This document shows, in pieces, positions 37,847 through 46,338 of a stretch of 55,874 nt of DNA. The notes below the pieces were generated by a model. It ran no database searches. It had not been told where the DNA came from and worked only from the letters and a program-made list of their open reading frames with translations. A program made the translations under genes and the position numbers. Numbering within the stretch: the stretch's first letter is position 1; every line of letters begins with the position of its first letter. Source of the stretch: Proteobacteria bacterium DTSAM18 (GTDB lineage Bacteria; Myxococcota_A; UBA796; GCA-2862545); the NCBI GenBank assembly GCA_028767165.1, contig JARACJ010000017.1, positions 1 through 55,874 of the forward strand. Reading direction: 5' to 3'.

Positions 37847-38796
37847 TGGATCTCCTCAGCGAGCTGTGGGCGCGTCTGGGCGCCGGGGAGCAGGCCGCCG
37901 TCGTGGGGCTGCTGATCACCTGTGCCCTGGCGGCGTGGGGCCTGTCCGGTCTCGCCACCGCCGGTCCGGGCCTGTCCCACCGCATCGCGCCGCCCATCCG
38001 ACCCAGGGGCATGGACGACGATCCCGGTGCCACGAGCGCCACCATGCGTCAGCTCGCCGCCCAGCTCGGCAGGCTCTCCCAGCGCACGGGCGAGTCCGAC
38101 GCCGAGGAGATCGGCGAGCTGCTGCTGCACGCGGGCTACTGGTCCACCCGCGCACCCGAGATCTTCGAGGGGCTGCGCATCACGGGCCTGCTCGCGGGCC
38201 TCACCCTCGGCGCGCCGTCCCTGGTCTGGTTCACCCTCGCCAATGCCGGCCTGTTCACCCTGCTGTGCTCCGGCCTCGGCTACTACCTGCCCCTGTGGAT
38301 CCTCCGCGTCATGGCCAGGAGCCGTCGGGAGGACCTGCTCGAGTCCTTTCCGGACGCCGTCGACCTGCTGGTCAACTCCGTCGAGGCGGGTCTGGGCCTC
38401 GATGCCTCCTTCCGCCGCGTGGCCGAACAGATCGAGACGGTCTCCACGGAGATGGGCCGTGAGCTGCGCCGGGTCCACGCGGAGGTCACCGCCGGCCTCG
38501 ACCGCAACGTGGCCCTGCAGAACCTGGCCGACCGCACCGGCCTCGCCGAGATCCGGACCTGGGTCCAGATGATGATCCAGTCGGAGCGCTACGGCTCCTC
38601 CATCGCCGCGACCCTCCGCACCTACGCCCACGTCACGCGAGAGAAGCGTCTCGCACGGGCGGAGGAGCTGGCGGGCCAGGCCGGCACCAAGCTGACCATC
38701 ACCATGATCACCTTCTTCCTCCCCGTGCTCATCGTCGTCCTCATGGCCCCCGTCGCCCTGGAGATCGCCATGGACATGGGCCGAGGTACTCCGTGA
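37846..38796 (+). CDS. tadC: Tad inner-membrane platform protein TadC
   Basis: This 316-aa T2SSF-domain protein parallels TadB. It has FPDAVDLLVNSVEAGLGLDA, EMGRELRRVHAEVTAGLDRN and IQSERYGSSIAATLRTYA, followed by a final hydrophobic helix (ITMITFFLPVLIVVLMAPVA). ATG 37846 overlaps the tadB stop; the open frame beginning at 36646 is not the gene. Confidence 0.95.
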   Translation: MDLLSELWARLGAGEQAAVVGLLITCALAAWGLSGLATAGPGLSHRIAPPIRPRGMDDDPGATSATMRQLAAQLGRLSQRTGESDAEEIGELLLHAGYWSTRAPEIFEGLRITGLLAGLTLGAPSLVWFTLANAGLFTLLCSGLGYYLPLWILRVMARSRREDLLESFPDAVDLLVNSVEAGLGLDASFRRVAEQIETVSTEMGRELRRVHAEVTAGLDRNVALQNLADRTGLAEIRTWVQMMIQSERYGSSIAATLRTYAHVTREKRLARAEELAGQAGTKLTITMITFFLPVLIVVLMAPVALEIAMDMGRGTP

Positions 38797-39527
38797 AGCG
38801 CATCCTGCCCCTCCTGCTCGCGCTCGTCGCGTGCGCGCACCAGCAGCCGGAGCCCCTCGGGGCGGCCGATCCCCAGTCCGCCACCCTGTGGCGGGACATG
38901 GCGGAGTGGTACCTGGACAACGGCTACCCGGACAAGGCCCTCGACATGATCCACAAGCTCGAGCAGGCCGGCGCCGACGACGCCTCCACGGCCTGGCTCC
39001 ACGCACAGGTGCTGCTCCGGGCGGGCCTGCCGGACGAGGCCCTCCTGCTGGTCCGTGACACCCTCGACGCCGACACGTGCACCCCGGAAGGCCTGCGACT
39101 GCTCGGTCTGGCCCACATCGACGCCGGTCAGCCCACCGAGGCCATCCAGGCCTTCGAGCGCCTCGTGGCGTGCGACGAGGACGACGCCGCCGCGCGCAAC
39201 AACCTCGGCTTCCTTCAGCTCACCGCCGAGCGGTGTGAAGAGGCGGCACACAACCTGGAGCGGGCCGTGCTGCTGGACTCCTCCAACACCCGGTACCGGA
39301 ACAACCTCGGCTACGCGATGGTGTGTCTTCAACGGTACGAACGGGCAGAGCGCCTGTTCACGTCGGCCAACCCCGCCCACCTGGCCCACTACCAGCTGGG
39401 TCTCGCCTACGAACGCTATGGTCACAAGGAGCTTGCGGCTGGGCAATTCGATCGGGCACAGAGGCTGCAACCCGACCACCTCGCCTCCAGACAGGCCCTC
39501 GCCCGACTCCGTGAGGAATCCCCATGA
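38793..39527 (+). CDS. tadD: TadD-like TPR lipoprotein
   Basis: This 244-aa lipoprotein (lipobox LLLALVAC-A) is built of TPR units (WLHAQVLLRAGLPDEALLLV, LLGLAHIDAGQPTEAIQAFE, NNLGFLQLTAERCEEAAHNL, YQLGLAYERYGHKELAAGQF). TadD proteins help secretin assembly or stability. GTG 38793 overlaps the tadC stop (GTGA). Its own stop overlaps the next gene (ATGA). Confidence 0.88.
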   Translation: MKRILPLLLALVACAHQQPEPLGAADPQSATLWRDMAEWYLDNGYPDKALDMIHKLEQAGADDASTAWLHAQVLLRAGLPDEALLLVRDTLDADTCTPEGLRLLGLAHIDAGQPTEAIQAFERLVACDEDDAAARNNLGFLQLTAERCEEAAHNLERAVLLDSSNTRYRNNLGYAMVCLQRYERAERLFTSANPAHLAHYQLGLAYERYGHKELAAGQFDRAQRLQPDHLASRQALARLREESP

Positions 39528-40900
39528 GCACTTCCTCCGGACAGGGCCCCCTGGCCCTCCTGCGTCGCTTCGTCCGCCGGCGTCCCTCCGCCGCGATGAT
39601 CCTCGGCCTGATGACCGGCTCCCTCGCCACCGTCACCGTGCTGCCGAGCTTCATCCCGGTGGTGTACCGCAGCCAGCAGACCGAGCGTGCGGACCTGCTC
39701 CACGAGGTCCGGGCCACCGCCCGCGTCACGGCCCTGCTCGCGAACCAGGGCCAGGACCCGAAGACCTTCCGGGCAGAGACCCTCGGCACCGACGGCTACT
39801 GGATCGTGGAGGACGGCGAGCCCACCCACCTGTCCGGCGTCCACCTGGACCTGCCCGATCTCGCGAGCCTGTGCGCCCCGGACCGCTTCAACGAAGGCTA
39901 CCTGACCATCGACGGCCAGGAGTGGGTGGCCGCGTGCGCGCCGAGCCAGAAGGGCATCATCGTCGCCGCCCGCAAGGGGGAACGCCACGACTTCTCCCGC
40001 ATGTCCTGGCTGTTCATCGGCCTGTCCCTCATGGTGGGCATCTCGTCCGCCCTGGGCGTCCTGCACCTGCTCTCTCCCCTCGCCCGCATCAGCGAAGCCC
40101 TCAAGCGCGTGCAGGAAGGCCAGCGCGGCGTCCGCCTGAAGAACACCGGCATGCGGGAGCTCGACGACCTGATCGGCCAGCTCAACGCCGCCGCCCAGGC
40201 CATCGAGGACCGTGAGGACGACATCCGGGCCCGCTTCGACGTGGTCCAGGACATGGCACGCTGGGTCGCCCACGAGGTCCGCAACCCCATGCAGAGCGTC
40301 GAGCTGCTCACCAGCCTCATGTCCGGGGAGAGCAACGCGTCCGAGCGTCGGGAGCTGGCCCACTCCGTGCACAAGGAGGTCGCGGCCCTCGACGCCGTGA
40401 TCCAGCGGATGCTGCGGGACTCCGAAGGCGGCGTCCTGCAGCTCATCCGCGGTCCCCAGCGCATGGACGTGCTCGTGCAGCAGGCCATCGAGCTGCAGGA
40501 GCTGGTGGCCCGCAAGCACCAGGCCTCGGTCCGGTTCGAGCGCGCCCTGCCCATCACCGCCTTCATCGACCGTACCCTGTGGATGCGCGCCCTCGAAAAC
40601 CTGCTGCGAAACGCCCTGCAGCACGTGCCCGCCCAGGACGGCCAGGTGACCGTCCAGATGGAGAAGACAGGTACCTCGCTCCTCATCCACGTCGACGACA
40701 ACGGACCCGGCGTCGACCCGGATCACGGCGAGAGCATCTACGATCCCGCATTCTCCATGCGCAAAGGTGGTACCGGTGTCGGCCTACATCTTGTGAAGAC
40801 CGTCATCCGCGCCCACAATGGTACGGTGTCCCACCAACAGTCCAAGCTCGGGGGAGCACGTTTCACGCTCTCCCTCCCACTCGATCAGGAGTCGTCATGA
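39524..40900 (+). CDS. Sensor histidine kinase in the Tad operon
   Basis: This 458-aa kinase has two membrane helices (about residues 24-46 and 163-183) around a 115-residue extracytoplasmic domain, then a HAMP-like linker. The H-box is WVAHEVRNPMQS, the N-box ALENLLRNALQH, and the G-boxes DDNGPGVDP and GGTGVGLHLVKTVIRAHNG. Its start and stop overlap tadD and the response regulator by 4 bp, so the pair is translationally coupled to the secretion genes and probably controls them. Confidence 0.93.
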   Translation: MSTSSGQGPLALLRRFVRRRPSAAMILGLMTGSLATVTVLPSFIPVVYRSQQTERADLLHEVRATARVTALLANQGQDPKTFRAETLGTDGYWIVEDGEPTHLSGVHLDLPDLASLCAPDRFNEGYLTIDGQEWVAACAPSQKGIIVAARKGERHDFSRMSWLFIGLSLMVGISSALGVLHLLSPLARISEALKRVQEGQRGVRLKNTGMRELDDLIGQLNAAAQAIEDREDDIRARFDVVQDMARWVAHEVRNPMQSVELLTSLMSGESNASERRELAHSVHKEVAALDAVIQRMLRDSEGGVLQLIRGPQRMDVLVQQAIELQELVARKHQASVRFERALPITAFIDRTLWMRALENLLRNALQHVPAQDGQVTVQMEKTGTSLLIHVDDNGPGVDPDHGESIYDPAFSMRKGGTGVGLHLVKTVIRAHNGTVSHQQSKLGGARFTLSLPLDQESS

Positions 40901-42135
40901 AGGTGCTCATCGTCGACGATAATCGCTCCAGCGCAGATGCCATGGCCCGCGCGCTGAAGCAGGCCGGCCATACCACCCAGAGCGTCTACGGAGGCCAGCA
41001 GGCCATCGACGCCATGTCGGAGGAGCCCTTCGACGTGGTGCTCACCGACCTCAAGATGGAGCCCGTCGACGGCATGGAGGTCCTCCGCCACGCCCGAACG
41101 CTCACCCCGCCGCCGCACATGTTCGTGTTCACCGCCTACGGTGACATGGAGACCGCGGTGGAGGCCATGCGCCTCGGTGCGAAGGACTTCCTCACCAAGC
41201 CCGTGACCCTCGAGCAGCTGATGCGTCGCTTCGAGGATCTGCAGCGCGGTGCCCTGCACGGTCCCGCCACGGTCCCCGGCACGGTCGCCACCACGGCCGA
41301 CGCCCCCGAGGATGCCCTCACGGCCATCTCCGAGAGCGCCCGCACGCTGCAGCAGACCCTCACCAACGTCGCCTCCGTCCCGTCCCACGTGTGGATCGAG
41401 GGCGAGATCGGCAGCGGCCGGGGCCATGCCGCCCTCACGCTGCACCGCCTCAGCGAGCAGCGCGACCTCCCCTTCGTGGTCTACAACCCCTGGACCGACA
41501 CCACGCTGCCGTCCCAGGGCACCCTGTTCATCCACCAGGTGGATGATCTGCCCCTCGATCGGCAGCGGGCCCTGCTCCAGCTGCTCGACACCGCGAGCCC
41601 CCAGCTCCGCCTGATCTGCAGCGCCGCCCCCGACGCCCGCAGCCACGTCACCGAGGGCACCCTGCTCGAGGCCCTGTACTACAAGCTCGCGGTCGTGCAG
41701 ATCGCGGTGCCGCCGCTCCGCGCTCGTCGCGAGGACATCATCCCGATGCTCCAGGCCCAGCTGCAGTACTTCGCCGAGCGCTTCGAGCGCGAGGTGCCCG
41801 AGATCCGGCCCAGCCAGGAGAAGCGCCTGCTTCACCACGCCTGGCCCGGCAACCTGCGCGAGCTGCGCAACCTCGCCGAGCGCGTGGTGGTCATGGGCAA
41901 CTCCGCCCTCGACATGCGCGTCATCAAGCCCGCCGCCGACGGCCTGCCCACCCTCGACGTCGGCTTCAGCCTGTCCGGCTACCTCGAGAACATCGAGCGT
42001 CGTCTGCTGATCCAGGCCCTGCGTCAGTCCGGGGGCGACCGCACCGCTGCCGGTCGCCTGCTCGGCGTCGAGCGCAACACCCTGCGCTACAAGCTCAACA
42101 AGTACGACCTGCTGCGCACCACCAACAGCCGCTGA
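40897..42135 (+). CDS. NtrC-like response regulator with a degenerate AAA+ domain
   Basis: This 412-aa protein has a receiver domain (Asp7, Asp8, phospho-acceptor Asp51, Lys101), a sigma-54-activator-type AAA+ domain and a Fis-type HTH (GDRTAAGRLLGVERNTLRYK). The AAA+ part is abnormal. The P-loop reads GEIGSGRG (residues 169-176), with Arg175 where Lys is required. Walker B reads GTLFIHQV, with His213-Gln214 in place of Asp-Glu. About 35 residues that normally hold ESELFGH and GAFTGA are missing between PFVVYN and GTLF. LRARREDI and HAWPGNLRELRN remain. It should not activate sigma-54 RNA polymerase in the usual way. AGGAG lies at 40887-40891. Confidence 0.92.
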   Translation: MKVLIVDDNRSSADAMARALKQAGHTTQSVYGGQQAIDAMSEEPFDVVLTDLKMEPVDGMEVLRHARTLTPPPHMFVFTAYGDMETAVEAMRLGAKDFLTKPVTLEQLMRRFEDLQRGALHGPATVPGTVATTADAPEDALTAISESARTLQQTLTNVASVPSHVWIEGEIGSGRGHAALTLHRLSEQRDLPFVVYNPWTDTTLPSQGTLFIHQVDDLPLDRQRALLQLLDTASPQLRLICSAAPDARSHVTEGTLLEALYYKLAVVQIAVPPLRARREDIIPMLQAQLQYFAERFEREVPEIRPSQEKRLLHHAWPGNLRELRNLAERVVVMGNSALDMRVIKPAADGLPTLDVGFSLSGYLENIERRLLIQALRQSGGDRTAAGRLLGVERNTLRYKLNKYDLLRTTNSR

Positions 42136-42157
42136 GTCCAGCGCAGCAGCAGCCGCC

Positions 42158-42190
42158 ACGCCGCCTCCCGCCCCTGCGGGCAGGCGGCGT
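42158..42190. terminator. Hairpin terminator between convergent Tad units
   Basis: The stem ACGCCGCCTCCCGC / GCGGGCAGGCGGCGT (14 pairs, one bulged base) with loop CCCT lies between the response regulator (+) and the tadE-like gene (-). It separates the two halves of the Tad locus and can act on both strands. Confidence 0.75.
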
Positions 42191-42196
42191 CCTCGT

Positions 42197-42592
42197 TCAG
42201 GGCTGCAGATCCTGGCGGGGATACACCACCGCGGCGGACAGCTCCGACGGCAGCGAACCGGCCCCCTGCCCCTGGGGCCACACGGCGATGAGCGGGTCGT
42301 ACAGCACCGACAGCCTCACCGTGACGTCATCGGCGTCCCGCTGCACGTCGACCTCGACCAGACCCGCCGGGTCGAGGCCCTGCTCGGCGAGGAGCACCTC
42401 CGCGAGGGCGTCCCCGTCGGCATCGTCCGACATCACGCTCAGCGCCCGGGCGACGGACAGGGTGGCCCGGGTGAGTCCGCGCTGGTCCTCCCACAGCATG
42501 GCCATCTCCAGCAGCACCATCAGGAGCAGCCACAGGATGGGCAGGGTGAGGACGAACTCCACGGCGGCGGCACCACGTCGGGTCCTGCTCAT
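42197..42592 (-). CDS. tadE: TadE/TadG-type pseudopilin (first minor pilin)
   Basis: This 131-aa protein has the TadE-like N terminus RRGAAAVEFVLTLPILWLLL, with the conserved Glu and a single hydrophobic helix, then a globular domain. These minor pilins are cleaved and take part in Tad assembly. ATG 42592 overlaps the stop of the gene upstream (ATGA). It is last in the - strand operon. Confidence 0.88.
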   Translation of the reverse strand: MSRTRRGAAAVEFVLTLPILWLLLMVLLEMAMLWEDQRGLTRATLSVARALSVMSDDADGDALAEVLLAEQGLDPAGLVEVDVQRDADDVTVRLSVLYDPLIAVWPQGQGAGSLPSELSAAVVYPRQDLQP

Positions 42593-43005
42593 TGCTGCCC
42601 CCGCACGGAGACGGTCCGCAGGACCCACCGATCCGGCGCCACGCTCCGCAGCAGGCCCACGCCGGTGCGGGACCAGGGAAGGATGCCCGGCACCGGCACC
42701 TCGACCTCGCAGACGAGCCGCTCCGGTGTGCTCTCCCACAGGGCCCCCACGAGGCAGTCGCCGTCACAGCGCAGGTGACGGACATCGAGGAGCATGTCGG
42801 CCATGAGGTCTTCCGCACGGCCGGCCAGCTGGTCGTCCTCGACGGTGACCCTCCAGGCTCCGTCACAGGCCTCCTGCAGTGCGTGCTGGACGCCTCCACG
42901 GACGTACATGACCCACATCAGCTCGAATCCCGCCCAGGTGACGAACAGGAACACGGGCAGCAGGAGCGCGAACTCCACCGCCGTGGTGCCGCGGGAACGC
43001 CTCAC
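42589..43005 (-). CDS. TadE/TadF-type pseudopilin (second minor pilin)
   Basis: This 138-aa protein starts VRRSRGTTAVEFALLLPVF (Glu in TAVEF) with a hydrophobic helix and a globular part containing several Cys (EACDGAW, LRCDGDC, RLVCEVE). GTG 43005 has AAGGAGG five bases upstream and overlaps the stop of the preceding gene (GTGA). The longer frame to 43284 is inside that gene. Confidence 0.87.
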   Translation of the reverse strand: MRRSRGTTAVEFALLLPVFLFVTWAGFELMWVMYVRGGVQHALQEACDGAWRVTVEDDQLAGRAEDLMADMLLDVRHLRCDGDCLVGALWESTPERLVCEVEVPVPGILPWSRTGVGLLRSVAPDRWVLRTVSVRGQQ

Positions 43006-44627
43006 AGGACCCTCCTTACGGGACGCGTCCCGTCGAGCGCGTCGAACGCAGCGCGCAGCCCGGCATCGGGATCCGTGGCGTCGACCGTGCGGACCTCGAC
43101 CTGCAGCCCCGTGAGGAGATCGGACCACCAGTCGACCACGGCCTGCTCCTCGTCGAGCACCCACACCTGAACCGTGGCCGCCTCGCCTGCAAGGGAGAGG
43201 ACGGCCTCGGACACGCGGGCCTGCACCTCGTCCTCGTCGCAGGTGTCGGAGCCGGACAGGTGGCCCGCCATCTCGACCCCGCACCCCGGTATCCCCCCGG
43301 TGAACACGATGGCGACGCCCTCACGGGAGAACGAGCCGTCGACGGCCAGCATGTCGTGGGCCTGCCAGATGCCCTCGTCGAGGAAGCTGCCGGCCGCGGC
43401 CCAGGCGGCATCGGATGTGTACGAGGTGGAGGGGTCACCACCGATGGTGCCGAAGCCGCCTGCGGGGACGTCCTCACCGACCACATAGCCGGACGTGCCG
43501 GCGGTGCTGCAGTCGAGCCCGGGCATCTCGAGGCTGGACTGCCTACCTGCGAGGCTGTCCTTGAGGAGGTTGCCGTCGTCGCACTGCAGCCAGCTGTCGG
43601 GCCAGGCCACGGTGCGCTGGCCCCGGGGATCGAGGTCTTCGAACAGCTGCCAGGAGGTGAGGTAGGCGGCACACACCTCCTCGTCGACCAGGCTCGCGCT
43701 CGCCAGGGAGGTGGGCCACGCGGCGCCCGAGAAGCGCAGGGACGAGGTGAGGGTCATCAACCGGTCGGCCCCCGGGTCGGGACTCGTGGAGGCGTTGCTC
43801 CACTTCAGCTTGGGGTTCGCCATCGCGCTGGACGGGTTGACCGGCCGGATCTCCACCCCTGTGGAGCCGCCCAGCTCCCCTCCGCCCGCGCTGTAGTCCT
43901 GGAAGCGGTAGTAGTTCAGCCAGGCGTCGACCGGCACCACGCAGGGCTGCAGGAAGTCGACGTCGTCTGCCGCGAGGTTCGTCTCGGAGGGCAGGCTCCG
44001 CAAGGCGTCCGATCCGGAGGCGACTCCCGCGACGCCGACCACCGCGACGGTGTCCTGGGGCACCCCGAGCTCCGCGGTGCGCGTGATCCAGGCGCCGAGC
44101 TGCGACCGCATCGCCTCGATGGCATGCAGGGGCGTGCCCAGCGACAGATCCGACACCAGGACCACGTCCCGGGGCGTGAGCTCCGCCACCACGGCGTGAC
44201 GCAGCCCGAGCGTGCCGTCGGGATCCCCCCCGAGGGTGCGTGCGAACCGTGCTGCGATGCCCTGGTGGTCGACCACGATCCGGACCGCCGCGCCGGCATC
44301 GCTGCTGATCTCGAACGTGCCCGTCTCGGCGTTCCAGATGCCGATGTCCACCGTGGGGCCGTCACTCTGGACGTCGACGACCACCTGCTGCAGGTTCGCC
44401 TCCAGCAGATCGGTGGCACGGGTGACCGCCAGGGCACGCCGGGCGGCGAGGGTTCCTCCCACCCGCAGGGTGAGTGCCCCCCCCATGGCCGCGGCCTCGG
44501 CCCCCGCCGACGCCTCCTGCCACGCGAGCCGGTATCGCCCGAGGTCGACGGCCAGCGCGCCGCCCCCCATGAGCATGACCAGGGCACCCACGAACAGAAT
44601 GGTGTAGTTTCCGCGGGACGCTCGCAC
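43002..44627 (-). CDS. tadG: TadG-like large pseudopilin / pilus-associated protein
   Basis: This 541-aa protein begins with a positively charged start and one hydrophobic helix (RGNYTILFVGALVMLMGGGA), then LAVDLGRYRLAWQEASAGAE, the classic TadG opening. A von Willebrand-A-like part may be present (DVVLVSDLSLGTPL, and VAIVFTGGIPGCGVEM near the end). I start at GTG 44627, where GGAGG lies seven bases upstream; the frame extends to 44702. It heads the tad minor-pilin operon and is divergent from a membrane protein gene 31 bp away. Confidence 0.85.
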   Translation of the reverse strand: MRASRGNYTILFVGALVMLMGGGALAVDLGRYRLAWQEASAGAEAAAMGGALTLRVGGTLAARRALAVTRATDLLEANLQQVVVDVQSDGPTVDIGIWNAETGTFEISSDAGAAVRIVVDHQGIAARFARTLGGDPDGTLGLRHAVVAELTPRDVVLVSDLSLGTPLHAIEAMRSQLGAWITRTAELGVPQDTVAVVGVAGVASGSDALRSLPSETNLAADDVDFLQPCVVPVDAWLNYYRFQDYSAGGGELGGSTGVEIRPVNPSSAMANPKLKWSNASTSPDPGADRLMTLTSSLRFSGAAWPTSLASASLVDEEVCAAYLTSWQLFEDLDPRGQRTVAWPDSWLQCDDGNLLKDSLAGRQSSLEMPGLDCSTAGTSGYVVGEDVPAGGFGTIGGDPSTSYTSDAAWAAAGSFLDEGIWQAHDMLAVDGSFSREGVAIVFTGGIPGCGVEMAGHLSGSDTCDEDEVQARVSEAVLSLAGEAATVQVWVLDEEQAVVDWWSDLLTGLQVEVRTVDATDPDAGLRAAFDALDGTRPVRRVL

Positions 44628-44658
44628 CGACACCCCTCCATCGGGCCCACCATAGCAA

Positions 44659-45591
44659 ATGCGCCTGCCCCCTCCCCTCCTCCTTTGCGTCCTCTTCGCC
44701 AACGGGCCCGCCGATGCACACCCGGTGGGCGGCAGCGAGCCTGGTCAGGCCCTGCAGATCCACCTCGGTGCCGACCGTACCGAGGTCCGCTGGACCCTCG
44801 AGCTGCACCCCGATCTGCTGCTGGCACACTTCGGCGACGGCCAGCCCGGCCTCGACGCCGCCCAGGCGCGACTGCCCCACGGTCTGCACCTGTACCAGGA
44901 CGACCCCGGTCAGCCGATCCCTCTGGAGGTCTCCGATGCCCGCTGGACCATCGACCCCGCCGACGGCACCACCCGGCAGCTCACCTTCGACCTGTCCGGT
45001 CCCGCCCTGGAGGGCGAGGTCGGCTGGCAGCTCTCCGCCCTGCCCGTCCGACCCCAGTGGTACCAGATCATCCTCACCGTGCCGCCAGGGGTCCACGTCG
45101 CCGACGACGACCTGGCCGACGCCGGCCTGTGGGGGGACTGGTCCCGACGGGAGGCGCTCCGCCACGGCTCGCTGATGGTCACGCGGCGCACCGGCTGGCA
45201 GCCCGGCCGGGCGTCCCTCGCGATCCCCACGCCCGCGCTCGGACCCGACCGCTCCCTTGCCGACCTGTGGAGGAACGGCCTGCCCACCCTCGGCACCTGG
45301 GGAGGTCTGGCCTTCGTCTGGACCCTGGCCCTCGTCCTGCTCGGGTGGCTGCGATCGCCACTGCCCACGGCCGCCGTCCTGGCGGCCATGGCCGTGTACA
45401 CGCCGGCCCTGCACCAGGCCTTCTCCTGGGGCGCCCTCGGGCTGGCCCTGCTCCCGGGCACGGCCCTCGCCCTGCTGCTCCGGAGCGTCGCCGCCCCCCG
45501 GCCTCGAGCCGCGACCGCCATCGCCGTCGTGGGCGTGCTGCTCCTGCTCGCGGCCCAGGCCACCTTCGGGGCCAGCCCGTGGCCCCTGTAG
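44659..45591 (+). CDS. Membrane protein of unknown function (HupE-like layout)
   Basis: This 310-aa protein has a signal peptide (MRLPPPLLLCVLFANGPADA) and a 180-residue extracytoplasmic beta-rich region starting HPVGG. Four hydrophobic helices follow (GLAFVWTLALVLLGWL, AAVLAAMAVYTPAL, GALGLALLPGTALALLL, AIAVVGVLLLLAAQ). This layout (His-containing exported head, then a few membrane helices) resembles HupE/UreJ-type metal permeases only loosely. No family is assigned. It is convergent with the GAF gene, 9 bp away. Confidence 0.75.
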   Translation: MRLPPPLLLCVLFANGPADAHPVGGSEPGQALQIHLGADRTEVRWTLELHPDLLLAHFGDGQPGLDAAQARLPHGLHLYQDDPGQPIPLEVSDARWTIDPADGTTRQLTFDLSGPALEGEVGWQLSALPVRPQWYQIILTVPPGVHVADDDLADAGLWGDWSRREALRHGSLMVTRRTGWQPGRASLAIPTPALGPDRSLADLWRNGLPTLGTWGGLAFVWTLALVLLGWLRSPLPTAAVLAAMAVYTPALHQAFSWGALGLALLPGTALALLLRSVAAPRPRAATAIAVVGVLLLLAAQATFGASPWPL

Positions 45592-45600
45592 GCAGGCCGC

Positions 45601-46266
45601 TCAGCCCACCTGCTCGGCGATCCGCAGCGTGCTCGCCCACCGCGCGAAGGTCCGCGCCAGCAGCGTGAGCTCCCGCAGCTTCGACCGATCCACCGGGGCT
45701 TCCGGGTTGACCAGCTCCAGCACCCCCAGGTGGTGCGCCCCCACCGAGATGGGCACCGCCACGAGGACGTCGGTGCGGAAGCCGGTGAGACGATCGACCG
45801 TCCGGTTGTGACGGCCGGACCCGCCGCCGGTGTGCTCCACCCGGGGTTGGCCGCTTCGGTGGACCCACCCGGCCACGCCCACGTGGGCGGGCACCCGCAG
45901 GTCCGTGAGCTGACCGGCCCGGGAGCCCGTGACGGTCAGGAACCGCAGGAAGTTCCCCTCCGCCCACAACACCGCCCCGGCCTGCGCGGGTACCAGCGCC
46001 TGCGCCTGCTCGAGGAGAGCGCCCGCACGGGCCAACAGACGTTGCCCATCGGTCTGTGCTGGGGCATCCTGCGGCTCCAGCCGACACAGCAGCCGGTCGC
46101 CGGAACGCACCAGGATCGCGGTTCCCTCCCGAACCACCGACACCTGCTCCAGCGACGCCCAGCCCTCCACCAGCCGCAGGGCACGCCCCACGGCGTGCAG
46201 CCAGTCAGGCGACTCGAGGTGCTGTGGTTCCGACCGACCTTCCACGTTGACGTGCCAGCGTCCCAC
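45601..46266 (-). CDS. GAF-domain protein
   Basis: This 221-aa soluble protein has a short N-terminal segment and a GAF domain in the second half: HVGVAGWVHRSGQPRVEHTG, then GFRTDVLVAVPISVGAHHLG and VLELVNPE. GAF domains bind small ligands such as cyclic nucleotides. No kinase, cyclase or HTH domain is attached, so it may be a stand-alone sensor acting on a partner. GTG 46266 has GGAGG upstream; the longer frame to 47307 is not supported. Confidence 0.8.
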   Translation of the reverse strand: MGRWHVNVEGRSEPQHLESPDWLHAVGRALRLVEGWASLEQVSVVREGTAILVRSGDRLLCRLEPQDAPAQTDGQRLLARAGALLEQAQALVPAQAGAVLWAEGNFLRFLTVTGSRAGQLTDLRVPAHVGVAGWVHRSGQPRVEHTGGGSGRHNRTVDRLTGFRTDVLVAVPISVGAHHLGVLELVNPEAPVDRSKLRELTLLARTFARWASTLRIAEQVG

Positions 46267-46338
46267 CGCCCCTCCAGGATGCGTCCGAGCCACTCCACGC
46301 GAGCCGCCCGCCTCCGTTTGTACCCAGAAGGCCGCCCC

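Noticed and set aside
40579-40896. N-terminal extension of the NtrC-like regulator
   Set aside because: The frame lies inside the kinase gene; ATG 40897 has AGGAG and begins exactly at the receiver domain.
43260-45668. 802-aa open frame on the + strand
   Set aside because: It mixes the antisense of tadG with an alternate frame of the 44659 gene; no protein-like features.
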